Of a stretch of DNA of 64,000 nt, positions 41,476 to 49,845 are shown in pieces. Position numbers and translations under genes: made by a program. Source of the DNA: Kribbella solani (GTDB lineage Bacteria; Actinomycetota; Actinomycetes; Propionibacteriales; Kribbellaceae). Within the stretch, counting starts at the first letter, position 1. Each line of letters starts with the position of its first letter. Location: assembly GCF_014205295.1 (NCBI RefSeq), contig NZ_JACHNF010000001.1, forward strand, positions 930,001 through 994,000. Reading direction: 5' to 3'. Below the pieces are notes generated by a model. The model ran no database searches. It was not told the DNA's origin and saw only the letters and a list, made by a program, of their open reading frames with translations.

Positions 41476-42993
41476 TCACTCTGACTTGGGCCGCTCGCCG
41501 TACCGAGTGGCCATCGCGATCGACTTCTCGTCGGCCCATGACCAGCTAGGGCGTTCTGTTGAGGGGCCCTCGTACGGCAGGTCGGCGTACCGCGCCTGTA
41601 GCTCGGCCAGTTGTTCAGCGAGCGTCGCACGGTGCTCCGCGTACGCCGGGTCGTCTGCGACGTTCACCAGCTCTTCCGGGTCGGTGCGGAGGTCATACAG
41701 CTCCCACTCCGACTCGAACAGTCGCTCCGACGAGCCTGGTACGCCCAGACCGGCGCCGTAGTAGTGGATGAGCTTGAACTCCTTGGTGCGTACGCCGTAG
41801 TGCGCCGGAGCGTGGTGGATCGGGTCATCGTGCTCCCAGTACCGGTAGTACATCGCCTCGGGCCAGTCCGGTACCTGCTCGCCACGTAGTAGCGGCAGGA
41901 AGCTCCGGCCCTGCGACGTCGGTAGCGCGGATGCGGTGTCCAGCCCGGCCATGTCCAGGAAGGTCGCTGCGAAGTCCACGTTGGTCACCATGGCATCGCA
42001 GGTGCTCCCGGCGGGCAGGGCGGCCGGCCAGCGGATCAGCATCGGCATCTGCAGCGACTCGTCGAACATCAGCCGCTTGTCGAACCAGCCATGGTCACCG
42101 AGGAAGAACCCCTGGTCGGACGTGTACACCACTACCGTGTTGTCACTGACACCCTCCTCGTCCAGTACGTCCAGGAGCCGGCCCACGTTGTCGTCGATCG
42201 ACTGCACGCACTGCAGGTAGTCACGCAGGTAGCGCTGGTACTTCCACCGCATCCGAGCTTCCCGGTTCTCCGGTCCGCGCAGTTCGTCCGGCAGGTCCTC
42301 GCCAAGCTCATCCGCACCCAGGTCGTCCGCCACTGACATGCGTACGCCACGAACCGCCTGACTACGGGTGCTGTGGTCGTCGTACAGCGTGCTCGGCTCC
42401 GGGATCGATCCGACCGGGTAGAGGTGCTTGTGCTTCTCATCCGGCACCCACGGCCGGTGCGGCGCCTTGTGGTGTACGAGCAGCAGGAACGGCCGTTCCG
42501 GGTCCCGCTGCCGCAGCCAGCCGATGCTCTGATCGGTGACGATGTCGGTGGCGTACCCAGACACGGTCGCCGCGCCGTCCGGTCCGATCATCAGCGGATC
42601 GACATAGTCACCCTGACCAGGGAACACCCGCCACTCGTCGAAATGGCGCGGTGCGGACTCCGCGCGCTCGCCGAGATGCCATTTGCCGAACAGTGCGGTC
42701 TGATAACCGGCGTCCTTCAGTACTTCGGCGAACGTAGGTACCCGGTAGTCGAGCTCGGTGAAGATCGACGCCACCCCGTTCACATGGCTGTACGTACCGG
42801 TCAGGATCGACGCCCGCGACGGGGAGCAGATCGAGTTCGTGCAGTACGTCGCGTCCATCCGCACCCCGTCCTGGGCCAGCCGGTCCAGGTGCGGCGTGCT
42901 GTTGATCCGGCTGCTCGTGTTGTCGCAGTACGCCGAGATCGCATGCGCGGCGTGGTCGTCGGACATGACGAAGACGAGGTTCGGGCCCGGCAT
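41476..42993 (-). CDS. Sulfatase (alkaline-phosphatase superfamily), cytoplasmic, copy 1
   Basis: 505 residues. Sulfatase signature CSPSRASILTG with the formylglycine-precursor C56 and R60. Metal ligands D12/D13 lie in VMSDDHAAH, and YTSDQGFFLGDHGWFDKR supplies D/H ligands. No signal peptide. ATG 42993 shares its A with the TGA of the upstream sulfatase (TGATG); a TTG one codon earlier is less likely. Resembles choline- or iduronate-sulfatase-type S1 enzymes, but the substrate is unknown. Activity would need a formylglycine-generating enzyme encoded elsewhere. Last gene of the PadR operon. Confidence 0.93.
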   Translation of the reverse strand: MPGPNLVFVMSDDHAAHAISAYCDNTSSRINSTPHLDRLAQDGVRMDATYCTNSICSPSRASILTGTYSHVNGVASIFTELDYRVPTFAEVLKDAGYQTALFGKWHLGERAESAPRHFDEWRVFPGQGDYVDPLMIGPDGAATVSGYATDIVTDQSIGWLRQRDPERPFLLLVHHKAPHRPWVPDEKHKHLYPVGSIPEPSTLYDDHSTRSQAVRGVRMSVADDLGADELGEDLPDELRGPENREARMRWKYQRYLRDYLQCVQSIDDNVGRLLDVLDEEGVSDNTVVVYTSDQGFFLGDHGWFDKRLMFDESLQMPMLIRWPAALPAGSTCDAMVTNVDFAATFLDMAGLDTASALPTSQGRSFLPLLRGEQVPDWPEAMYYRYWEHDDPIHHAPAHYGVRTKEFKLIHYYGAGLGVPGSSERLFESEWELYDLRTDPEELVNVADDPAYAEHRATLAEQLAELQARYADLPYEGPSTERPSWSWADEKSIAMATRYGERPKSE

Positions 42994-44756
42994 CAACTCA
43001 CCTCTCCGGTGACAAGTTCGGCAGTCAGGGCAGCATCGATCTCCAGCATCATGTCCGCGGTCATACCCGGATGCGACGCGAAGATGTCGAGCAGGGGAGC
43101 CGAGGGGATCAGCCGGCGCATGCCAGTCAGTCCGGCGACGATGTGAGTTGGTAGTATGGCCGGGTAGCGATCCAGTACGTCGGACAGCGTCAGGGTCCGT
43201 AGTGGTGAGTCCGCGGCAAGCTCACTCCGCCGGACTGATGGCTGGAGTGCTCGTTGCACTTGCTCCCACTGCTGTCCGATCAGTAGGTGCTCGCTGAGCA
43301 CCGGTCCGTCAGCAGGAAGGCCGAGGCGTTCGTACTGCTCGGGTGGCGCGTCGTTGGCACGCATCTGGTCGACCAGGAGCGTGCAGAGCCGCAACTCGAG
43401 TTCGTCGTCGCGGAGTGGGCTCTGCTGTTGTGGATCGGTCTGTAGGTCGAACAGCAACGTGCCGTGCCACCACGGGTTGCCGACCGGTGGTCCGGCGACA
43501 CGTAGTACTGGCACGCCTTTGGTGAAGGTGAAGCCGTCCACCAGCTCAGCGTCCCGTAGCTCGGCCGGTGTGAAGCGGGCGCGCATGTGGGTAGGCATCA
43601 ATGTGTAGTTGTACAGCGGACCGTTTGACTGATCGGCGCACGCACGCATGTACACGTAGCGTCCGTCGGTGACGTTGACATGACCGCCATGCGCACCGAA
43701 CAGCGCCGCCTCGCGTGACCCGCCCGCCAGCACCGGCTGCCCCTGCATGTCGTCCGGAACACCCACACCGAAGTAGTCGAGCAGCGTCGGCGCGAGGTCG
43801 ATTGTCTGCACCAGCTCCTCGGTACGCTCGCCGGACCGGCGCTGCCGGGGATCCCAGACGAACAGTGGCGTGTGGATCGTCTCGTCGAACCAGGGCTGCA
43901 CGCTCTTGCCCCACCAGCCGCGCTCACCGAGCAGGAAGCCGTGGTCGGTGCAGACAATCAGCATCGTGTCGTCCCACAGCTGGTGCTCATCGAACAGATC
44001 GAGTACGCGGCCCAGCGACCGATCGCACATCGCCAGTAGAGCCAGGTACTCACCCCGGGCCCGCTCCACCTCGTCGGGCGACTCGATCACCCGCCGGTAC
44101 GAGGGCCAGTCGAACACCGGTGCATCCGTGTCCACCCCCGCCAACTGCCGGTACTCCTGATAGCTGAAGAAGGGCTCGTGCGGGTCGAACGTCTCGATCT
44201 GTACGAACCACCCGTCCTCCGCCCGGTTGGTCTCGATGAACTCGATCCCGGCGTCGAACGTGCGTGTCTGACTGTGCTGCGCCTCGTCCTGCAGGTACTG
44301 CCGGTTAACCCAGTCCTGCCGGCTGAGGAACGACGTACCGTTCAGCGTCGCCGGCACTTCGGGATCACGGACCTGGCCCTTCCACCGATCACCTTCCTGC
44401 CCGCGGAAGAACTCGTACGTCGAGTACCTGTTGTGGTACGTCGCACCGCCGTCCTCCCAGTAGTGCTGATGATCGGTCGCGAGATGCGTGTGTACGCCGC
44501 TGGTCCGCAACAACTCCGGCATCGAGTCGTCGTACGGCTCCAGCGGGCCCCACGAGCGGTGCAGGAAGTTGTACCGCCCGGTGTGCAACTCGCGGCGGGC
44601 CGGCATACAGGGCATGCTGCCCGCGTAGCAGTTCTCGAACAGTACGGTGTGCTCGGCGAGCCGGCTGAAGTTCGGCGCGTGCACCTCCGACGCACCGTAC
44701 GGCGGGAGCATGCGCCGGTTCAGTGAGTCGTACATGACCATCACGGCACGCTTCAT
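42993..44756 (-). CDS. Sulfatase, cytoplasmic, copy 2
   Basis: 587 residues. MKRAVMVMYDSLNRRM opens the fold, with D10 as metal ligand. The active-site motif is PCMPARRELHTG (C50, R54), an uncommon CMPAR form of CxPxR. IVCTDHGFLLGERGWWGKS gives the later metal ligands. The C-terminus is extended by about 60 residues relative to the other two sulfatases. No signal peptide. Overlaps the ATPase gene upstream by 4 bp and the next sulfatase by 1 bp. Confidence 0.93.
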   Translation of the reverse strand: MKRAVMVMYDSLNRRMLPPYGASEVHAPNFSRLAEHTVLFENCYAGSMPCMPARRELHTGRYNFLHRSWGPLEPYDDSMPELLRTSGVHTHLATDHQHYWEDGGATYHNRYSTYEFFRGQEGDRWKGQVRDPEVPATLNGTSFLSRQDWVNRQYLQDEAQHSQTRTFDAGIEFIETNRAEDGWFVQIETFDPHEPFFSYQEYRQLAGVDTDAPVFDWPSYRRVIESPDEVERARGEYLALLAMCDRSLGRVLDLFDEHQLWDDTMLIVCTDHGFLLGERGWWGKSVQPWFDETIHTPLFVWDPRQRRSGERTEELVQTIDLAPTLLDYFGVGVPDDMQGQPVLAGGSREAALFGAHGGHVNVTDGRYVYMRACADQSNGPLYNYTLMPTHMRARFTPAELRDAELVDGFTFTKGVPVLRVAGPPVGNPWWHGTLLFDLQTDPQQQSPLRDDELELRLCTLLVDQMRANDAPPEQYERLGLPADGPVLSEHLLIGQQWEQVQRALQPSVRRSELAADSPLRTLTLSDVLDRYPAILPTHIVAGLTGMRRLIPSAPLLDIFASHPGMTADMMLEIDAALTAELVTGEVS

Positions 44757-45568
44757 CCAGCCACCTCGAGCCGCTCTTGCCGGCGGGCCGCCTGCCGGTC
44801 CGGGTCCGGGATCGGCGCGGCCATCAGCAGCCTCCTCGTGTACGGGTGCGCGGGCCGCTCCGTGACGTCGACGGCGTCGCCGTACTCGACGATGTCGCCG
44901 CGATAGAGCACCGCCACCCGGTGACTGATGTGCCGGACGACCGCCAGGTCATGTGAGATGAACAGATAGGCAACGCCGGTTTCCTCCTGGATCGAGATGA
45001 ACAGGTCGAGCACCCGCGCCTGGGTGGACAGGTCCAGCGCGGACACGGGCTCGTCGCAGACGATGAGTTTGGGTCGCAGCGCGAGCGCCCGGGCGATCGC
45101 GATCCGCTGCCGCTGACCACCGGAGAACTCCCGCGGCAACCGGTGAACGGCGTCCTGCGGCAGACCGACCTGGTCGAGCAGCGTGCGCACCCGCCCGGTC
45201 GCGGTCTTCCGATCGGCCGAACCACGCGCGATCAGCGGCTCGACCAGGATGTCCTCGACCGTCATCGACGGATTCAGCGAGCTGTACGGGTCCTGGAACA
45301 CGACCTGGATGTCGTCGCTGAGCTTCCGCCGCTCGCGCCGCGGCATCCCGACCAGTTGCTGCCCGCCGAACCGGATCGAGCCCGAACTGACCGGTACCAG
45401 CCCGAGCACCGCCCGGCCGATCGTGGTCTTGCCGGACCCCGATTCACCGACCAGGCCGAGCGTCTCACGCGGTTTGATGCCGAACGACACGTCGTGCAGC
45501 GCGCGGAATCCCTTCGACCGCCAGCCACGCGCGGCGTACTCGACCACCACATTGCTTGCCTCAAGCAT
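44753..45568 (-). CDS. ABC transporter ATP-binding protein (OppF-like)
   Basis: 271 residues. Walker A GESGSGKTT (41-49), Q-loop VFQDPYSSLNPSM, signature FSGGQRQRIAIARALA, Walker B LIVCDEPVSALDLS, switch ISHDLAVVRHISH. It lacks the C-terminal Cys-rich extension of longer OppF proteins. Paired with the fused permease-ATPase upstream (8-bp overlap) and overlapping a sulfatase downstream by 4 bp. Confidence 0.94.
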   Translation of the reverse strand: MLEASNVVVEYAARGWRSKGFRALHDVSFGIKPRETLGLVGESGSGKTTIGRAVLGLVPVSSGSIRFGGQQLVGMPRRERRKLSDDIQVVFQDPYSSLNPSMTVEDILVEPLIARGSADRKTATGRVRTLLDQVGLPQDAVHRLPREFSGGQRQRIAIARALALRPKLIVCDEPVSALDLSTQARVLDLFISIQEETGVAYLFISHDLAVVRHISHRVAVLYRGDIVEYGDAVDVTERPAHPYTRRLLMAAPIPDPDRQAARRQERLEVAG

Positions 45569-47378
45569 GGTTCACCTCCAGGCGGGTACGCGGCGCGCTG
45601 TCCTCGAGCGTCGATCCGAGCAGGGTCTGGGTGTACTGGTGCCGCGGCCGCGCGAACAACGGCCGGACATCGTTCACTTCGACGATCCGCCCGTCCTGCA
45701 TCACCGCCACCCGGTCGCAGATGTCGGCGACCACGCCGAAGTTGTGCGTGACCAGCAACATCGCCATCCCGAACTCGGTTTGCAGACCGCGGAGGAGATC
45801 GAGTACCTCGGCCTGCACGGTCACGTCCAGCGCGGTCGTCGGTTCGTCCGCGATCAGCAGCTCCGGTTTGCCGGAGACCGCGCCGGCGATCAGTACGCGT
45901 TGTGCCATCCCGCCGGAGATCTCATGCGGGTACGCGGCGAACGTACGCGGTGGTTCCGGGATGCCGACCCGTTCGAGCAGGTGCAGTGCCTCCGTCACGG
46001 CTGCCTGTTTGGACAGGCCGCTGACGAACCGCAACGGCTCGACCAGTTGCTCGCCGACCCGGAAGCACGGGTCCAGGTTGGACATCGGCTCCTGCGGGAT
46101 GTACCCGATCCGCTTGCCGCGCAGGGCGCGTCGCTCGGCCTCGGGCAGCCGGGCCAGCTCGCGCCCGTCGAACAGGATGCTGCTGCGACCGAGCAGGGTG
46201 CCGCCGGGGGAGAGCAGGCCGAGCACCGAGAAGGCGGTCTGCGTCTTGCCGGAGCCGGACTCGCCGACCAGTCCCATCACCTCACCGTGCCGAACGTCGA
46301 GATCGACGCCGCGAACGACCGCGCGGTACTCGTCCCCGCTCGGATAACCGACGGAAAGCTCGGTAATCCGCAGCAACGGCAGCTCGTCGGCACACGGCGT
46401 CGCCGAGCCGCCCGGTTCCAGGCGGTCCGCGACCGAGTCGCCCGGTTCCAGGCGGTCCGCGACCGAGCCGCCTGGTTCCAGGCGGTCCGCGACCGAGCCA
46501 CTCGGCTCCCGGCGCGACGCGGCCGGCGTCGGGAGCGTCGGTGGTTTCGGTGGTTTGCGTGGGCGTTCGGTGCGCTGGATGACGTCGCGGATTGCGTTGC
46601 CGAGCAGGACCAGCGAGGCGACGGTCAGCGCGATCGTCATCCCGGGCCACCAGATCGCGACCGGGGACGTGTAGATGTTCGTGAACGCGTCCTGCAGCAT
46701 GCCACCCCAGGTAGGAGTGCCCGGATCGCCGAGCCCGAGGAACTCCAGGCCGGACTGGACCACGATCGCGATCCCGGCCACCACCGAGGCCTGGATGACG
46801 ATCGGCGCCCGGATCACCAGCAGCACGTGCCGGCCGATGATCCGCGGATCACTCAGACCCGAGACCCGGGCCGCGTCGACGTAGAGCTCATGTTTGACCG
46901 CCATCACCTGGCCGCGAACCAGCCGATGGAAACCGGGGGAGAGCATCACTCCGAACGCGACCATGGCCAGGTAGATCGACGAACCGAGCGCCTGGAACAG
47001 GGCGAGCAGTACGATCATGGTCGGCAACGCCATCAGCAGGTTGGCACCCCAGCCGAGTACGCCGTCGAGCAGACCGCCGTAGTACCCACTGAGCAGCCCA
47101 GACACCACCCCGAGCAACAGTGCGACGGACAGCGCGATCAGTGCGCCGGCCAGGGTGTTGCGGCCCGCGTGCAGTAACCGGCTGAGGATGTCGCGTCCCG
47201 CACCGTCGCCACCTAGTAGGTACCCGCCACCTGGTCCGGCGTTGATCTTGTCCAACCGGAGCGCGGTAGGGCTGTGCGGTGCAATCAGTGGCGCAAGAAC
47301 GCTCGCCAGCACGATGGCCAGCAGGATCACCAGTGCCACGACCGCCAGTGGGTTGCGGAGGACCTTGCGGACTGTCAT
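45561..47378 (-). CDS. Fused ABC permease-ATPase (OppC-OppD in one polypeptide)
   Basis: 605 residues. Residues 1 to ~275 are a DppC-type permease (YLLGGDGAGRDILSRLLHAGRNT, EAA loop HELYVDAARVSGLSDPRIIG). A Pro/Arg linker then leads into three copies of a VADRLEPGGS decapeptide (about 295-325). Residues ~330-605 are a DppD-type ATPase with GESGSGKTQ Walker A, LSGG-like ISGGMAQRVLIAGAV, and LLIADEPTTALDVT. Normally these are separate genes. The reading frame is continuous with no sign of a frameshift, so the fusion is real and the membrane and nucleotide-binding domains are tethered. Confidence 0.9.
   Translation of the reverse strand: MTVRKVLRNPLAVVALVILLAIVLASVLAPLIAPHSPTALRLDKINAGPGGGYLLGGDGAGRDILSRLLHAGRNTLAGALIALSVALLLGVVSGLLSGYYGGLLDGVLGWGANLLMALPTMIVLLALFQALGSSIYLAMVAFGVMLSPGFHRLVRGQVMAVKHELYVDAARVSGLSDPRIIGRHVLLVIRAPIVIQASVVAGIAIVVQSGLEFLGLGDPGTPTWGGMLQDAFTNIYTSPVAIWWPGMTIALTVASLVLLGNAIRDVIQRTERPRKPPKPPTLPTPAASRREPSGSVADRLEPGGSVADRLEPGDSVADRLEPGGSATPCADELPLLRITELSVGYPSGDEYRAVVRGVDLDVRHGEVMGLVGESGSGKTQTAFSVLGLLSPGGTLLGRSSILFDGRELARLPEAERRALRGKRIGYIPQEPMSNLDPCFRVGEQLVEPLRFVSGLSKQAAVTEALHLLERVGIPEPPRTFAAYPHEISGGMAQRVLIAGAVSGKPELLIADEPTTALDVTVQAEVLDLLRGLQTEFGMAMLLVTHNFGVVADICDRVAVMQDGRIVEVNDVRPLFARPRHQYTQTLLGSTLEDSAPRTRLEVNHA
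46405..46494. repeat. Three 30-bp tandem repeats encoding the permease-ATPase linker
   Basis: Units at 46405-46434, 46435-46464 and 46465-46494 differ by one or two bases; a fourth degenerate unit follows. Each encodes ten linker residues, so copy number could change linker length without breaking the frame. Confidence 0.9.
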
Positions 47379-48316
47379 TGGACACGCACCTTGGGGTTGA
47401 CCCAGCCGCTGACGATGTCGATGACCAGGTTGACGATGACGACCAGAACGACCAGCGTGACCACGACACCCATCAGAACCGGTACGTCGCCCTGCAGCGC
47501 CGCGTTGATGGTCAGCGTGCCGAGGCCGGGGATGGCGAACACCTTCTCGATCACCACGGCACCACCGAGCAGTGCGATGAACTGAAGCGACAGAACGGTC
47601 AGTGCGGGGCTGGCGGCGTTGCGCAGCGCGTGCCGGAACAGCACCGAGCGTGGACTGATGCCACGAGCCCGCAGCGTACGAACGAAGTCCTGGCGCAGTA
47701 CGTCGATCACTGCGCCGCGTACCTGCTGTGCTGCTGACGCGGTGCTCCCGATCACCAGGGACGCCACCGGCAGTACGAGGGCCGCTGCCCAGCTACCAGG
47801 TGACTCCGAGAGCGGTACGTACCCGGTCGCGGGCAGGACGCCCAGGGTGACCGAGAAGAACACCACCAGCACCAGCGCGACCCAGAAGTTCGGTAGTGCG
47901 AACCCGGCGACGCTCAGTACCTGGATGACTCGATCCAGCCAGCCGCCTCGTACTGCGGCAGCCACACCGAGGCCCACGCTGATCAGTGCGGTGAGTGCGA
48001 CGGCCAGTACCACCATGGAGAGGGTGACAGGGAGCCGGTTGGCTATGGCCTGGGCGACTGGTTCGTTGGTGAACCACGAGATGCCTAGGTCGCCCTGCAG
48101 CGCGTGCTGCGCCCAGGTCCCGAGCTGTGCGAGTAGTGGCTTGTCCAGACCGAGCTCCGCGTCCTTGGCAGCTAGCTGGTCCGGTGTGGCGTTCTCACCG
48201 AGTAGGTTGCGGGCGACGTTGCTAGTGGCCGAGAAGGCGAGCAGGAAGGTGATACCGGCGATCACCACGACCAGTACGGCACAAGCGATCAGTCTGCGTC
48301 CGATGAATCCGATCAT
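47375..48316 (-). CDS. ABC transporter permease (DppB-like)
   Basis: 313 residues from ATG 48316, about six helices. MIGFIGRRLIACAVLVVVIAGITFLLAF is the DppB N-terminus; the EAA loop is RQDFVRTLRARGISPRSVLF. A longer frame reading back into the binding-protein gene is a shadow. Overlaps the fused permease-ATPase by 4 bp. Confidence 0.94.
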   Translation of the reverse strand: MIGFIGRRLIACAVLVVVIAGITFLLAFSATSNVARNLLGENATPDQLAAKDAELGLDKPLLAQLGTWAQHALQGDLGISWFTNEPVAQAIANRLPVTLSMVVLAVALTALISVGLGVAAAVRGGWLDRVIQVLSVAGFALPNFWVALVLVVFFSVTLGVLPATGYVPLSESPGSWAAALVLPVASLVIGSTASAAQQVRGAVIDVLRQDFVRTLRARGISPRSVLFRHALRNAASPALTVLSLQFIALLGGAVVIEKVFAIPGLGTLTINAALQGDVPVLMGVVVTLVVLVVIVNLVIDIVSGWVNPKVRVQ

Positions 48317-48320
48317 GCCG

Positions 48321-49835
48321 TCACTCCTTCGGCGCGAACGCGCTGACCGGGGGCACCACGTTGTACGCCCCCATGGCGACCGCGGTCTTGGCATCGCTGA
48401 GGTAGACGCTGTTCTCCCGGTACCACGGGTCGAACCAGGCGTTGTCGACCAGCCACTTGCTGACCGCCTGCATAGCGGCCGGGAGCTGTGCTTCGGGAGC
48501 GGACTGAGCAGCGGCCAGCAGCTTGTCGAGCTCTGGGTCACCGGCCTTCAGCGGGTTCCACGGCGACTTCCGGGTGACCGCCTTCTGGATGTCCTGCCAG
48601 GCGGACTGACTGCCCAGCGTCATGAACGCGACCGGGTACTTCCCGGACAGGATCGCCGGAATGATCGCGTTCGCCGGTACCTTCACCCACTTCACCGTGA
48701 TCCCGATCGCGCCCAGCTGCTGCTCGATGATCGCGTTGTACTGCGCGAACCCGGGCGACTCCGGCATCGTGATCGTGAACCCACTCGCGTACCCGGCCTC
48801 GGCGAGCAGCTGCTTCGCCTTCGCCACGTCGTAGTTGTAGATCCCGTCCAGCGCCTTGTCGTACCCGTCACCGGCCGCGTTGAAGATCTGCGTCGTCAGC
48901 GTGCCCTGACCGTGGGAGACGTTCTTCAGGATCGCTTCGCGGTCGAACGCGTAGTTGATCGCCTTCCGTACCCGCAGGTCCTTCAGCGCCGGAACCAGCT
49001 TCCCATCGCGGTCCATCAACATCAGACCGTTCCAGTTCACCGGCGTGGTGTTGACGGTCAGACCACTGCGTTTGGCGTCCGCAAGGGAGTTGGTGTCGGT
49101 GATGGTGGCGTTCACCTGACCGGACTTGAGCGCGTTCAGCCGGGCGGTGAGGTCGTTCATCGGCTTGATCACGATCTTGTCGTACGGGAAGGCGGCGGCG
49201 TTCCAGTAGTCCGGATTCCGCTTGTACGTATAGGTGCTTCCGGCAACCGTTCCGGCCCGGTCCAGCACGTACGGCCCGCTGCCGACCGGGGTGGTCGCGA
49301 CCTCTTTCGTCTTCAGCGACTTCGGGCTCGCCATCACACCGCCGACGCTGGCCAGGTAGTCGATCAGACCTGGATCGGGTGTCTTCAGCTTCAGGTTCAG
49401 CTCGGTCGGGCTGACGATCTGGTACGTGGCGATCGACCGGCTCATGTACGAGTTCTGCCCGGTACCGGCCGCCAGGTTGGTCAGGTTGTCCTTCACCACG
49501 GTCGCGTCGAAGGCCGTACCGTCGGTGAACTTCACGCCGCTCTTCAGCTTCAGGTTGAGCGTGGTGCGCTTCGCGTCGTACGCCCAGGAGGTCGCGAGCC
49601 AGGGCTTGAGCTGATTGTCCTTGCCGCGGGACAGCAACGTGTCGAAGACCGGTGACCAGTACTGCATCTGGTTGCCGATGTTCAGCTGGGTCGGGTCGAA
49701 CGAGTTGTTGTCCAGGGCGTTGGCGATGGTCAGGGTCTTGGCGGCGGTCCCCCCGGCGCCGGCGCCGGAACAGGCACCGGCGCCGGCGACCAGGGCGGCG
49801 GCGGCCAGAACAGCACCGCAGCGGCGGATGAGCAT
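48321..49835 (-). CDS. Peptide/glycan-type ABC solute-binding lipoprotein (SBP family 5)
   Basis: 504 residues from ATG 49835. Signal peptide with lipobox GAGAC. Mature features: NNSFDPTQLNIGNQMQYWSPVFDTLL, VKFTDGTAFDATVVKDNLT, LRVRKAINYAFDREAI and a C-terminal VYLSDAKTAV. Captures the substrate of the importer. The three co-transcribed sulfatases suggest a sulfated glycoside or oligosaccharide (inference). Only 4 bp separate it from the permease gene, and about 10 bp from the sulfatase upstream. Confidence 0.93.
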   Translation of the reverse strand: MLIRRCGAVLAAAALVAGAGACSGAGAGGTAAKTLTIANALDNNSFDPTQLNIGNQMQYWSPVFDTLLSRGKDNQLKPWLATSWAYDAKRTTLNLKLKSGVKFTDGTAFDATVVKDNLTNLAAGTGQNSYMSRSIATYQIVSPTELNLKLKTPDPGLIDYLASVGGVMASPKSLKTKEVATTPVGSGPYVLDRAGTVAGSTYTYKRNPDYWNAAAFPYDKIVIKPMNDLTARLNALKSGQVNATITDTNSLADAKRSGLTVNTTPVNWNGLMLMDRDGKLVPALKDLRVRKAINYAFDREAILKNVSHGQGTLTTQIFNAAGDGYDKALDGIYNYDVAKAKQLLAEAGYASGFTITMPESPGFAQYNAIIEQQLGAIGITVKWVKVPANAIIPAILSGKYPVAFMTLGSQSAWQDIQKAVTRKSPWNPLKAGDPELDKLLAAAQSAPEAQLPAAMQAVSKWLVDNAWFDPWYRENSVYLSDAKTAVAMGAYNVVPPVSAFAPKE

Positions 49836-49845
49836 GCTGAGCTCC

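Noticed and set aside
42994..42996. TTG as start of sulfatase copy 1
   Set aside because: The adjacent ATG overlaps the upstream stop as TGATG, the usual coupled arrangement, so ATG 42993 is preferred.
46277..46501. Short frame with repeated RSRTAWNR units inside the fused permease-ATPase gene, and a possible CRISPR-like repeat
   Set aside because: It is the other-frame reading of the 30-bp linker repeats; the units are contiguous, without spacers, and in frame with the real gene.
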